DNA from: JBFHER01 sp041584055 | GTDB taxonomy: Bacteria > Bacteroidota > Bacteroidia > Bacteroidales > UBA5342 | Length of the DNA: 10,846 bases | Direction: 5' to 3' | Assembly (NCBI GenBank): GCA_041584055.1 | Contig: JBFHER010000123.1 | Location: 1-10,846, forward strand | Shown here: piece by piece, positions 1 through 7,480 of the stretch | Layout: the number at the start of each line of letters is the position of its first letter | Numbering within the stretch: the first letter of the stretch is position 1 | The notes under the pieces: model-generated | The model's input: the letters and a program-made list of their open reading frames with translations, nothing else | What the model was told of the DNA's origin: nothing | The model's database searches: none | Program-made: the position numbers and the translations under genes

Positions 1-3000
1 ACCACATTTGGCTCAGTTGAACTCATACTTGTAGTATATAGGCTTGTACTTTGACCATCCGCAGCAATTCGAAGGTTTTGTGATGGACAATCGATATAAT
101 ACCTTTTGTCTTCATCTGGCGTAAAAACGTCCTCTAATACATTTACGTAACAAGTATCTGAGTAAACGTCATCAGGCGTTGTCGCAATAATTAACGCACT
201 CCCTTCTGACAATAAGTTTAACACCCCATCAGAATTCACAGAAGCGATGGATGGATTGCTTGAAGTCCACAGCACACGCTGATTTGTAGAATCGACTGGA
301 TGAATAATGGCTGAGAGTTGAGGCGTGGTTCCTTCAAAGCCATATAATTTTTTTACTGAGATATCTATTCCAGTGGCATCAACAGCTTCAAAATGATAAA
401 GGAATTTCATCCAATTAAAATTCCAGTCACTGGTATTTGCTGTAACCCGAATGTTATGAATACCATCAGTTAAAAATACCGTGGCATACACTGTTGTCCA
501 GTTTTGCCAGCCTCCAGTATTTTCAAAATCTATTTTAAAATTGTCGAAAGCATCTGAGGACATGGTTAACGAACCACCTTCACTTGAATTACAGGCAAGC
601 CTAAGCGCCAAAGTATATTTTCCTGAATACGGAACGGAGACACTATATTCCATCCAGTCTCCTGCACCTATCCACCCAACATTCTTCCCTCCACCTACAT
701 CGGCTGTGTTTTCTGTTTTTACGCCAGATTGACTTTTATAATCTTCTGCTTCAATAACTAAGATATTAGGATTTAGAAATACATTCACCTCCGCCGAAGC
801 GCTGTAAGAACCAATCGTAGCAGTGATGGTTACCTTACCTTCTGAAATTGTTTTTACCGTACCCTGGGTATTTACAGTCGCTATATTTTCGTTGCTGCTA
901 ATCCAGGTAACATTTTTGTAAGCATCTCTGTCCGGACTTAACCATGCAAACAATTGAAGTGTACTATCTTTCTCTACAAATGATTTTATAGGCGATATTA
1001 TAACAACAGTATCATTAAATGCTGAATTTAAAGTAACTACATTTGAGATGTACTCATTTCCTTTTTCAAATAGTTTCACCCAATAGTAGTAATTCGAGCT
1101 CATCAATGCCGAAGAATCGGTATACATCGTAGCGATTTTATCGGAAAAAATTAGCTGACTGGTTTGAAATAAATTCTCATCGTTACGAAAAAGCATTGTA
1201 CTATCTGCTTCTATATTCTCGGATGACCAGCTCAAAGCGGTGTGTCCATTGAGAGTGTCAACATTAAGCGATACAGATGGCAAGCCCGCCGGATTATGAA
1301 CCACTGAAATTTTATCTAATTCAAAAGCGTTTGAAGTACCCGATATGCTAATCTTCATTTGCTGCACACCAGCTTTCAAAGGGACATGAGATGCAACTGT
1401 AAATTCACGCCAATTGCCCAAACCATCTGAGGCACCTTCGCCAAAAGGAACAGCAAGCTCTCCTGTTTTGTCATCCGCATCAAACTCAAATTTGATTTGA
1501 CCTCCAGCATTTGCAGCCGCATATTTAATTTTAATATCGTATTCTGATTCTGACGGAATATTAACCGTATAGCTTAACCATTCTCCATCATTTAAATGAT
1601 CTACTTTGTATCCACCCTCGGAACATACAGAAACATCGACCCCTTCATCTAAACGGTAGGCACCTCCGGTATTTGCACTATCAGTATCGTGGTAGGTTCG
1701 TCCTTCGCCAAATATTGAAAAGTGATCATAATTTTCTGCTTCAATGCTACCAGGCAAAACATTCATTCCAAATACAGGGACACCTGAAGAAAAACCTTGT
1801 ATTGGGTCACCCGGACTTACGCGACGAAACTTCAAGCCTCCCCATCCAGGATGATCGACAGGGTCGGAATCATCTTCAACGCCAATGGCTTCTGTTAATA
1901 AGTTAAATCCTCGTTCCAGCCACCTGGTCTTAGAACCGTCAACATTCATACGGTATTTGTAATGTCCCAAATTCATTTCATAAACAGGCGCTTTATTTTT
2001 AAGGCCTCTTGTCAAGCCTTCAAGATCTGCACCTGACCAAGGATTTATCTTCAACGACTTCCACCTGCCGGTTCGGTCTGTTCTTTGGATAAACTCGCCA
2101 TTTTCAACGGTTGGTTCCCAAGGTTCAGTCTGGTCTGGAAATGAATGATAAAAACTTAAGTTATAACGGAAGTAATGCTCAAGGCCTAGCAGTGGGCGAT
2201 TATCCAAATGACCATACATATCGTCACCCTGATTCCAGGCCATCTCGCACATGACGGTAATTATTGATGGCCCTAACAATGCATGTGACTGGTCACGGGA
2301 ACTTTCCTGGTTTTGACCATTCTCCCATATGTTATGGGCAATAACCTCGTTATATCCATAATCCTGAATTGTATTTTCTTTGCCAAGCTGACTAAATTCG
2401 TCGTAATATTCGTTTGAGGTTGATTGGCGACCAGAAGTAATTGGCGGCCCTGGTTCGTAAGGTAAATCTTCAGCTAAATGAGGCTGACCTAACAAATAAC
2501 GTTTTGCGCGTTGATACATCAATTCATTATCTGTAAAGATTCCCATTGCCATTAAAGCGCGCATTGCAAATAAGCCCTGATTACCATGTCGACCAGCATC
2601 ACCATTGTACACAGTCCAATAAAACGTAACATTACCGCTCTGTTTGGCAGCTGTTGGTTCTACTGTAGTTGAGTAGCCCGGATATACCATCATGGCTTCC
2701 AGTTTTTCGATATCTTCAGGTGCCCAACCATCGTAAGTATGTTTTATTATTTCGGCCCCTTCAAGAAATTTCCAAAGAATCCTTCCAGTTTTTAATGGCA
2801 TTGTAGAACTAACACTAGTTAGGTTTACCCATGAGTTGAAAATTTCGACACATTTTTCGGCATGTCGTTCATCTCCGGTTATATACCACATTAAGGCGTT
2901 GTAATAGGCCGCATAGCCGTCGTTACGAAACGCATTAAGATTATCAAGATAAGTAGTTGCAGTGCTTCCGCTTACGTTGTAATCGTAACTCGCAAATGAA

Positions 3001-3170
3001 CTGGCTTTTAACTTCTCAAAAGTCGTTGCCCATGGTTCGATTCCTGCTTCAACCTGATAACGCATGCGATCTAAATCGGATTTTTTATGCGATAAACCGG
3101 GATGCACAAAACCATTCGCAAACGAACAGACCGATGCGGTTAAAAATATGAACAGTAAATAATGTTTCAT
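1..3170 (-). CDS. Alginate-lyase-fold polysaccharide lyase with CBM6 and BIG2 modules, 3' end outside window
   Basis: Reading the minus strand from the ATG at 3168-3170 gives an uninterrupted frame of 1,056 residues that leaves the window without a stop. Residues 1-19 form a signal peptide (MKHYLLFIFLTASVCSFAN). Residues about 30-400 resemble the alginate_lyase (alpha/alpha)-toroid family seen in PL5/PL38-type enzymes. Landmarks are GYAAYYNALMWYITGD near 85-100, GRHGNQG near 193-199, and QESSRDQSH at 288-296, whose Arg, Gln and His are likely active-site residues. Then follow a CBM6 (about 470-620, GGAYRLDEGVD and GEWLSYTV), an Fn3-like linker (about 625-710), BIG2 (about 720-798, SSNENIATV), a second CBM6 (about 798-932, IEAEDY and GDWMEYSV), a second BIG2 (about 933-1013, SSNPSIASV), and the start of another C-terminal module (YYIDCPSQNLRIAADG), possibly lectin-like. 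A T9SS tail is expected beyond the edge. Cleavage of a uronate-containing chain by beta-elimination is the family expectation; the substrate is unknown. Other alpha/alpha-toroid activities are not excluded. Confidence 0.85.
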   Translation of the reverse strand, partial: MKHYLLFIFLTASVCSFANGFVHPGLSHKKSDLDRMRYQVEAGIEPWATTFEKLKASSFASYDYNVSGSTATTYLDNLNAFRNDGYAAYYNALMWYITGDERHAEKCVEIFNSWVNLTSVSSTMPLKTGRILWKFLEGAEIIKHTYDGWAPEDIEKLEAMMVYPGYSTTVEPTAAKQSGNVTFYWTVYNGDAGRHGNQGLFAMRALMAMGIFTDNELMYQRAKRYLLGQPHLAEDLPYEPGPPITSGRQSTSNEYYDEFSQLGKENTIQDYGYNEVIAHNIWENGQNQESSRDQSHALLGPSIITVMCEMAWNQGDDMYGHLDNRPLLGLEHYFRYNLSFYHSFPDQTEPWEPTVENGEFIQRTDRTGRWKSLKINPWSGADLEGLTRGLKNKAPVYEMNLGHYKYRMNVDGSKTRWLERGFNLLTEAIGVEDDSDPVDHPGWGGLKFRRVSPGDPIQGFSSGVPVFGMNVLPGSIEAENYDHFSIFGEGRTYHDTDSANTGGAYRLDEGVDVSVCSEGGYKVDHLNDGEWLSYTVNIPSESEYDIKIKYAAANAGGQIKFEFDADDKTGELAVPFGEGASDGLGNWREFTVASHVPLKAGVQQMKISISGTSNAFELDKISVVHNPAGLPSVSLNVDTLNGHTALSWSSENIEADSTMLFRNDENLFQTSQLIFSDKIATMYTDSSALMSSNYYYWVKLFEKGNEYISNVVTLNSAFNDTVVIISPIKSFVEKDSTLQLFAWLSPDRDAYKNVTWISSNENIATVNTQGTVKTISEGKVTITATIGSYSASAEVNVFLNPNILVIEAEDYKSQSGVKTENTADVGGGKNVGWIGAGDWMEYSVSVPYSGKYTLALRLACNSSEGGSLTMSSDAFDNFKIDFENTGGWQNWTTVYATVFLTDGIHNIRVTANTSDWNFNWMKFLYHFEAVDATGIDISVKKLYGFEGTTPQLSAIIHPVDSTNQRVLWTSSNPSIASVNSDGVLNLLSEGSALIIATTPDDVYSDTCYVNVLEDVFTPDEDKRYYIDCPSQNLRIAADGQSTSLYTTSMSSTEPNV

Positions 3171-3414
3171 TATATGTTGATTTAAGTCTTCTATTTTTAT
3201 AATTATCAAGTGCCAGTTACACCCACCTGACTAATGATTAAACCCGCAATATGCAACAGAAAATCTAACAAGCATTGAAATTGCTTCAAAACAAGACGTC
3301 ACTAACTTATCTCATCTCACCGTATCGGTCAAATGCCATGTTTCGGCAAGTTTTTGTTTTATTACAATTTCAATGCGCATCACGAAGTATTAATACATTA
3401 ATCAGATTAAATGA
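3171..3414 (-). other. 244-nt intergenic gap between GH39 and lyase genes
   Basis: This is the longest non-coding stretch in the window. It is A/T rich, holds no credible ORF, and shows no strong GC-rich hairpin followed by a T-run, so no intrinsic terminator for the GH39 gene can be called. It does contain a candidate promoter for the downstream lyase gene at 3260-3290. The 30 nt before the lyase ATG are A/T rich with a purine run (ATAGAAGA) too far from the start (16 nt) to be a convincing Shine-Dalgarno site, which is usual for Bacteroidota. Confidence 0.6.
3260..3290 (-). promoter_or_regulatory. Candidate Bacteroidetes-type promoter for the lyase gene
   Basis: On the minus strand a TTTG (3290-3287) is followed after 19 nt by TAGATTTT (3267-3260). 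The Bacteroidetes sigma-ABfr consensus is TTTG near -33 and TAnnTTTG near -7, so the upstream box is exact and the downstream box has one mismatch at its last base. It would give a leader of roughly 80 nt. The spacer is almost filled by an inverted repeat, AAGCA-N7-TGCTT (3270-3286), which could be an operator. Short A/T-rich motifs arise by chance, so this is tentative. Confidence 0.3.
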
Positions 3415-5070
3415 TTAGTTAATTTGTTTAATCAATATTACATTCCAAGGTGCTATTTCGCGATTTAGGTTTAATATCCCTTTATCATTTGCCGTCACTA
3501 CTTCGGTTTTTAAATTTTCGGCCATTTCTTTTAGCACCTGAACCTGTTCGCGTGTAGGAGGTTCTGGCTTGCCCATTTTTTCCCAGGAATGACATACGTT
3601 ACCATGGTCTTTATCCAGGATCTCAATTTTAAACTGTGCCCCTGGTTTTAAGTCAGTCAGCGTAAGATCGAGCTTTTTTGGTGTTCCTTTACTCAGATCC
3701 TGGTAGCTTTTATACCCGGCAGGAACTGAGCCATAGTTTTCTTCAGGATAGTTAAAAGTTAGAACCGTCACTTTGCCATCACCTGAATCGCGGCTTACAA
3801 ATACAAAGTCATCTTTGTATAGTTTTTCATCACCCAATTGATATAGCAAACTGTATGCATGGTACGACGGCTTAACCAAACCCTGAAAGTTGATCATCCC
3901 AAATCCACCGTGGAAAATACTGGCTGCGCCACCTTTTTCTTCAAAAATATCGGTAAACGTCCACAAGGCCAGCGAGTTGGTCAATCCAATGCAGTCCAGA
4001 TTTGATTTCACGATGTATGCTGCAGCAGGTAACATATCGTGCATGCGGTCACGGCTACTTGGACTTGTATTCCATTCTGTTAAATGAATTTCAGCATCCG
4101 GGTAGGCACTGTTTTTTACTGTTTTTTGCAGCCACTGTAAATCTTCAATTACCGACTGAACATAACGTGTTGATCCTCGGCCCTTCCCTGTTTCCGGATT
4201 AAATGCATAATCGGTGGGATAAGGGTGGGTAGTTATAAAATCAACCGGTAGTTTCTCTTTTTTACAATATTTCAGGAAATCTTCAATCCAAACGCCACGC
4301 CATTCAAGGGTATTGATGTCTTCCGCCTCAAAAAGGGCTTTTGTAACGTCATTGTTAGGTAAGTCTCCTTCAAAACGTGTATCGGGCACAAAGTTACTGG
4401 TAGACGGCCCCCCAACTTTTAAGCGCTCATCTACTGATTTGATTGCCAATACCGATTGTTTATACATCTCAAAATAGACAGATTTTGGAGCATCTAAAAA
4501 TGCCGGATAAAGGTTTGGTTCGTTCCATACTTCATAATACCAGGAGCTGGCCTCGTCGATGCCATAACGGTCCACCACATGTTGTGCAAAAGCTTTGATA
4601 AAATCATGCCATTTCTGTTCCCATTCTGGTCCGGGAGTAACATTCCCTTTCCACCAGAACTGAGTTTTTGAATTTTCAGCCGCCAGGGGTTTTGGAAAAA
4701 AGCCGAGCTCCACAAAAGGGCGTACATTCATGTCCAGTAAGCGATCAAACACATCATCGATGTACTGCCAGTTATACACTAAGCGCCCCCTTTCTTCCAG
4801 AATTGGAAACATATCATCATGAAAAAGGCCATGAAAACGCACGTATTCAAATCCGCAGTTCTGCTGTACTTTTTCCATTTGCTCCAGCCATCCGGCTCTT
4901 AAAGCTTCGTTGGCACGGCCTGCACCAACACATTTGCTCCAGAAATGGTCAAATTTCTCTCCGTCAGACTGTACGCTAACATTTATTTTGTTTTGGGCAT
5001 TTAAGTTGCCAACATTTAAAACGAAAAATGCAATTAGCACCGTCAAAAGATTTCTTTTAATGTTTTTCAT
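3415..5070 (-). CDS. GH39 family glycoside hydrolase (beta-xylosidase / iduronidase-like), periplasmic
   Basis: This 551-residue protein belongs to clan GH-A, family 39, retaining enzymes that release beta-xylose or act on related uronosides such as alpha-L-iduronides. The start at 5070 gives a signal peptide ending in NLNAQ (cleavage near residue 25). The (beta/alpha)8 barrel shows YVRFHG at 77-81 near the active site, WNEPN at 182-186 with the expected acid/base E184, THPYP at 281-285, and LTEWN at 330-334 with the expected nucleophile E332. Residues about 420-551 form the usual C-terminal beta-sandwich, ending PWNVILIKQIN. Length is normal for the family and both catalytic glutamates are present. 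There is no T9SS tail, unlike the neighbouring esterase and sulfatase, so periplasmic action on imported oligosaccharides is inferred. It starts 13 nt after the esterase stop, so the two are probably co-transcribed. GH39 contains several activities, so xylosidase is only the default guess. Confidence 0.9.
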   Translation of the reverse strand: MKNIKRNLLTVLIAFFVLNVGNLNAQNKINVSVQSDGEKFDHFWSKCVGAGRANEALRAGWLEQMEKVQQNCGFEYVRFHGLFHDDMFPILEERGRLVYNWQYIDDVFDRLLDMNVRPFVELGFFPKPLAAENSKTQFWWKGNVTPGPEWEQKWHDFIKAFAQHVVDRYGIDEASSWYYEVWNEPNLYPAFLDAPKSVYFEMYKQSVLAIKSVDERLKVGGPSTSNFVPDTRFEGDLPNNDVTKALFEAEDINTLEWRGVWIEDFLKYCKKEKLPVDFITTHPYPTDYAFNPETGKGRGSTRYVQSVIEDLQWLQKTVKNSAYPDAEIHLTEWNTSPSSRDRMHDMLPAAAYIVKSNLDCIGLTNSLALWTFTDIFEEKGGAASIFHGGFGMINFQGLVKPSYHAYSLLYQLGDEKLYKDDFVFVSRDSGDGKVTVLTFNYPEENYGSVPAGYKSYQDLSKGTPKKLDLTLTDLKPGAQFKIEILDKDHGNVCHSWEKMGKPEPPTREQVQVLKEMAENLKTEVVTANDKGILNLNREIAPWNVILIKQIN

Positions 5071-5083
5071 TTTGTTCTTCTAT

Positions 5084-7429
5084 TTAATATTTGATTCCTA
5101 CTAATACTTTCTTTACAATAACACCGTCTTCCGTGTTTATGCGTAAAATATAAATACCATGTACAATATCCGACAAGTTCATTTCTGACGCATCAACCCT
5201 TTTAAGAAATGTTCCACTTAAATCATATAAACTTAAAGCATAAATTTGCAAATCGCCCTCTATGGTAAGCAGTCCATTTTGTGTATTTTGGTAAACGCGT
5301 AATTCTGCATCGTTGACAAGCGACCTAATTGAAGTCGTTTCAACAACAGATTCTTGTTTTAGTTCCAAAGCATTAAACCATCGGCTGGCATGTTCAGCAA
5401 GACCTACATTAGAAAAATGAAGTCCATCATGCCGCCAGGCAAGACCTGTAATCGAATCGGTCCCTACCAAGTCATCCGTTGCAGCACCGGCAAAAACATG
5501 ATCTAAGGTATTAATCACCTGCTTTTGGGCTTCTATAATCTGGTCCCTGACATAAGTATGATACGACGCCAAAGCAATGTACCAGGGAACCTCCCAGCCT
5601 GCATCTGTTCTTGAAGTCGATATAATATTGTTTAGGCTTGTCACATAGTTTTCAGTTGTATTTTCTCTGTCCCTTTCTCCCTGATGCCAAAGTATCGCTT
5701 TGAATCCATTGGCACCGAAGTAATCAAGCAATGCTTTTAGATTCGGGTAATTATCACTTGTTTTATTACATGCGGATGTAATTGAAGGCTCCCATTCACA
5801 TACAGCTGAGCCACTTCTTGCGATTGACGCAAAGCCAATCGGAACCGTTGAATCAGCGTCCACCAGCAGGTCGCCCAAAATTGGCCAGGGTGAACCTTTC
5901 GATCCGATTGAACTAGAGGAGCTGACAGGAACATCATCGGCATGCGCCCAGCTTTGTAAATTTGCCGTATTAAAATAAGAGACCTGATTAGAGCTGGATG
6001 ATTGTTTTGATTCCCCATAATTTGCGGCATTAGATTGTCCGGCTGTAATATAAATGTCTCCCACGCCAAAATAAGGCAGCGTTAAAACATCCGTTACTGA
6101 ATCATCGTCTGCTTTAGCGCGTAAATCAATCTGATACCAACCTGTTTTCAGGTTTAATTCTCCTGAATAAATGCTATCCAAGTCATTGTCAAGGCTGGTC
6201 CACCCGATGTTGTTAAAGCCCGTGATTAAGTCTGTTACCTGAATTTCTATTACCGAAGCATCTCCTGTGTATCGCCCGCTAAAAGTCACCAATGCCTGAT
6301 CATTTTCCGAGCGTTGACGAATTTCTCTGTTGAAAGGGCTTTCAATTGTAAAAGTTGGCCCTTCAGTTTCTCCAGCATCATCATCGGAATAAACCTCTCC
6401 TTTATAAAGTCTAACATTATCAAAATCAACCGCATGTGTGGAACCCGGAGTAAAGGTGCCAAGTTGTATTTCTATTGCACCGCTATCGCCTTGCTGTGCT
6501 TCATACACCAATGTTACATCAGTAAATGTTCCATCTTCGGGCGAAGTGGTATTGCTCGTATCTGCCACTTCTACACCGCCCACCAATAATTTAATGGAGT
6601 AACCTGCAAAATTGGGTTTAGCCTCATTATTTCTATCACCAACAGCCACCTTTAGGGTATATTTTTCTCCAACAACAACCTCTTCTGATAGTGTTTGAGA
6701 AATACTTGAACCTGTATCATTTACGATATACGCCACATTTTGACCTTCCATATCACCTATCGGGCCTGTTGAAATATCAGGATTGGTATAATACTTCGTT
6801 CCTGGGTTATAGACACCTGCACCTCCTGCATTTTTAATCCATGATGTTATTGCACCGGTTGAATAATTTCCATCAGCATGTATTTGTTCTTCAAAACTAT
6901 GGTTGGCAATGTTAATGTTATTGTTGTATCTTAGAAAAGTAATCCCATGGGTATTCCCGATCCAACTGGTTTGTTCAAGATCGATGAAGTTTAGTTGCAA
7001 AGTATAAACCTCTCCTGGCGCCAAAGAAAAGGGTAAATAAATTATCTGGTTTGGGATCCCAACATTGTAATTCCCATTCAATTCAAAAAACAGCGTATCT
7101 CCGTTAACTTCTGGAACATCACTCTGATAAACCGAGGCATTTACACTGGCAGCACCATAATCTTTTCCGGTTCCATGGTTAAATGACAACTTAAAATACC
7201 CTCCTGTTTCTGATTTAATGGTATAAGTTACCCAGGCTCCATTTTTGATACCACCAAGAATTCCAATGGGAGCATTTGCATTCATAGCTCCTCCCTGGGA
7301 GGTATGATCTGCATCACCCACAGAGAATCCATCTGTGATTATTAAGGTATCACCCACCTCGGCAGTTGCAAACCTAAAAACCATAAAGAACATGACAATC
7401 AGAGCAAAAGGGCAAGTTTTATTTTTCAT
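5084..7429 (-). CDS. Secreted SGNH carbohydrate esterase (sialate O-acetylesterase-like) with N-terminal CBMs and T9SS tail
   Basis: A 781-residue protein starting at the ATG at 7427-7429. This start puts a signal peptide (MKNKTCPFALIVMFFMVFRF, cleavage near ATA-EVG) directly at the N-terminus and leaves a 51-nt gap after the sulfatase stop. An in-frame ATG at 7477 would add 16 residues before the signal and is less likely. Residues about 25-170 form a CBM6/35-like jelly roll. Residues about 172-345 form a second beta-sandwich beginning NHSFEE and ending VDFDNVRLYKG. A short Ig-like segment precedes the SGNH domain (about 455-690). Block I is GQSN with nucleophile S466, WHQGE at 581-585 carries the oxyanion/block III position, and HDGLHF at 667-672 supplies D668 and H671. 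The final ~75 residues are a Por sorting domain (LYDLSG, GIYILRI, KKVLV) with a degenerate first motif, VYQNTQNG instead of VYPNP. The family removes O-acetyl or other acyl esters from sugars. Sialic acid is an unlikely target here because no sialidase or sialate gene is nearby. Confidence 0.85.
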   Translation of the reverse strand: MKNKTCPFALIVMFFMVFRFATAEVGDTLIITDGFSVGDADHTSQGGAMNANAPIGILGGIKNGAWVTYTIKSETGGYFKLSFNHGTGKDYGAASVNASVYQSDVPEVNGDTLFFELNGNYNVGIPNQIIYLPFSLAPGEVYTLQLNFIDLEQTSWIGNTHGITFLRYNNNINIANHSFEEQIHADGNYSTGAITSWIKNAGGAGVYNPGTKYYTNPDISTGPIGDMEGQNVAYIVNDTGSSISQTLSEEVVVGEKYTLKVAVGDRNNEAKPNFAGYSIKLLVGGVEVADTSNTTSPEDGTFTDVTLVYEAQQGDSGAIEIQLGTFTPGSTHAVDFDNVRLYKGEVYSDDDAGETEGPTFTIESPFNREIRQRSENDQALVTFSGRYTGDASVIEIQVTDLITGFNNIGWTSLDNDLDSIYSGELNLKTGWYQIDLRAKADDDSVTDVLTLPYFGVGDIYITAGQSNAANYGESKQSSSSNQVSYFNTANLQSWAHADDVPVSSSSSIGSKGSPWPILGDLLVDADSTVPIGFASIARSGSAVCEWEPSITSACNKTSDNYPNLKALLDYFGANGFKAILWHQGERDRENTTENYVTSLNNIISTSRTDAGWEVPWYIALASYHTYVRDQIIEAQKQVINTLDHVFAGAATDDLVGTDSITGLAWRHDGLHFSNVGLAEHASRWFNALELKQESVVETTSIRSLVNDAELRVYQNTQNGLLTIEGDLQIYALSLYDLSGTFLKRVDASEMNLSDIVHGIYILRINTEDGVIVKKVLVGIKY

Positions 7430-7466
7430 TATTTTTAAAGTTAAAGTTTCGATATCAAACACATGT

Positions 7467-7478
7467 TTTGTATACAAA
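7467..7478. repeat. Perfect 12-bp palindrome TTTGTATACAAA in the sulfatase-esterase gap
   Basis: TTTGTATACAAA reads identically on both strands. It sits just after the sulfatase stop codon and about 38 nt before the esterase ATG chosen here. It could be a protein-binding site, or a weak RNA hairpin at the gene junction. No T-run follows it and the pairing is A/T rich, so it is not a convincing terminator. A 12-bp palindrome in A/T-rich DNA may also be chance. Confidence 0.3.
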
Positions 7479-7480
7479 CT

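Noticed and set aside
481..732. 83-codon plus-strand open frame
   Set aside because: It is antisense to the second CBM6 of the lyase gene, whose minus-strand frame is uninterrupted from 3170 to the window edge.
3398..3417. Possible terminator after the GH39 stop (TAATC-N9-GATTA)
   Set aside because: The stem is 5 bp and nearly all A/T, with no T-run of useful length, so it would not form a stable intrinsic terminator.
4668..4979. 103-codon open frame on the plus strand
   Set aside because: It is antisense to the GH39 N-terminal half, where catalytic-barrel motifs are conserved in the minus frame. The plus-strand product has no recognisable features.
3187..5085. Identical 10-mer AAATAGAAGA upstream of both the GH39 and lyase start codons
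   Set aside because: The distances to the two ATGs differ (5 and 16 nt) and one copy overlaps the preceding stop codon. In A/T-rich leaders this is most likely chance.
7430..7477. Alternative upstream start of the esterase at 7477
   Set aside because: It would add 16 mostly polar residues ahead of a well-formed signal peptide. The ATG at 7427-7429 places the signal sequence at the N-terminus with an A-rich leader.
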